From positions 1-5,375 of the forward strand of contig JAIVIG010000199.1 of NCBI GenBank assembly GCA_020200675.1: a stretch of 5,375 bases of DNA. Direction: 5' to 3'. Positions 5,259-5,375 of the stretch are shown one piece after another. The stretch's first letter is position 1, and each line of letters begins with the position of its first letter. The stretch is from Actinomycetota bacterium. Its GTDB lineage: Bacteria; Actinomycetota; Rubrobacteria; Rubrobacterales; Rubrobacteraceae. The translations under genes and the position numbers were made by a program. Under the pieces are notes generated by a model. That model ran no database searches and was not told the origin of the DNA. It worked only from the letters and a program-made list of their open reading frames with translations.

Positions 5259-5375
5259 TAGGACTTACGCAGAGGCTGGATCTGCTACCCTGAAAACATG
5301 AGCTTTACGAAGTTGGACTACTGCCAGTATCTGTTGAGTAGCCAGGTCAACTACACCTTGACCAACCTCGCCGAG
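5259..5375 (+). mobile_element. Left end of a third insertion sequence, cut by the window edge
   Basis: CTAGGACTTACGCAG (5258-5272) lies about 25 bp before a transposase start. It resembles the GGACTTACGCA-type terminal repeats I associate with IS elements carrying this transposase type in cyanobacteria. The right end is outside the window, so the repeat pair cannot be checked. Only ~38 bp of unassigned DNA separates it from the IS3 element. Confidence 0.4.
5298..5375 (+). CDS. Transposase N-terminus, IS701/IS4-like, truncated by window edge
   Basis: The first 26 codons from the ATG are open to the edge. The start MSFTKLDYCQYLLSSQVN and the following YTLTNLAE strongly resemble the N-terminus of a transposase group common in cyanobacteria (often labelled IS701 or IS4-like), recognised by the YCQYLLSSQ-NYTLTN signature. 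The catalytic domain is outside the window. No good ribosome site precedes the ATG, which is common for IS genes. Family naming is from memory of the signature and is the uncertain part; that this is a transposase start is fairly likely. Confidence 0.6.
   Translation, partial: MSFTKLDYCQYLLSSQVNYTLTNLAE

Overview
The window is high-GC DNA. It carries GTG and TTG starts, strong Shine-Dalgarno sites close to the full AAAGGAGGTGA consensus, a GAF/PAS-like LuxR regulator and a tandem-GNAT protein. This suggests an actinomycete-type bacterium, possibly a Rubrobacter relative. That placement is an inference from protein flavour and composition; no rRNA or tRNA is present to confirm it.

Left third (1-2345) is ordinary chromosomal content. 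A LuxR-type regulator on the minus strand runs off the left edge, with its C-terminal helix-turn-helix at the edge. It is divergent from a 325-residue GNAT-family acetyltransferase on the plus strand. The roughly 180 bp between them holds an 8-bp-arm dyad that is a reasonable operator candidate. A perfect 16-bp stem-loop follows the acetyltransferase gene and probably ends its transcript.

Right two thirds (about 2400-5375) is a mobile-element landing zone with parts of three unrelated insertion sequences. First is an IS982-family transposase that keeps its D, D and E residues but appears to have lost about 38 residues between the two aspartates. Second is a complete IS3-family element (about 3950-5219) with recognisable inverted repeats, orfA, orfB and a well-formed -1 frameshift signal. 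Third is the first 26 codons of another transposase, resembling the IS701/cyanobacterial group, at the right edge. Between the first two lies about 450 bp of AT-richer DNA with no convincing gene, then a small free-standing XRE-type HTH gene whose TTA, AGA and AAT codons differ from its neighbours and suggest foreign origin.

I found no CRISPR array, defence operon, biosynthetic cluster or clearly new system. The points most worth a second look are the IS3 frameshift cassette (G GGA AAC heptamer, upstream Shine-Dalgarno, orfA stop immediately after), the internally deleted IS982 transposase, and the LuxR/GNAT divergent pair with its dyad.
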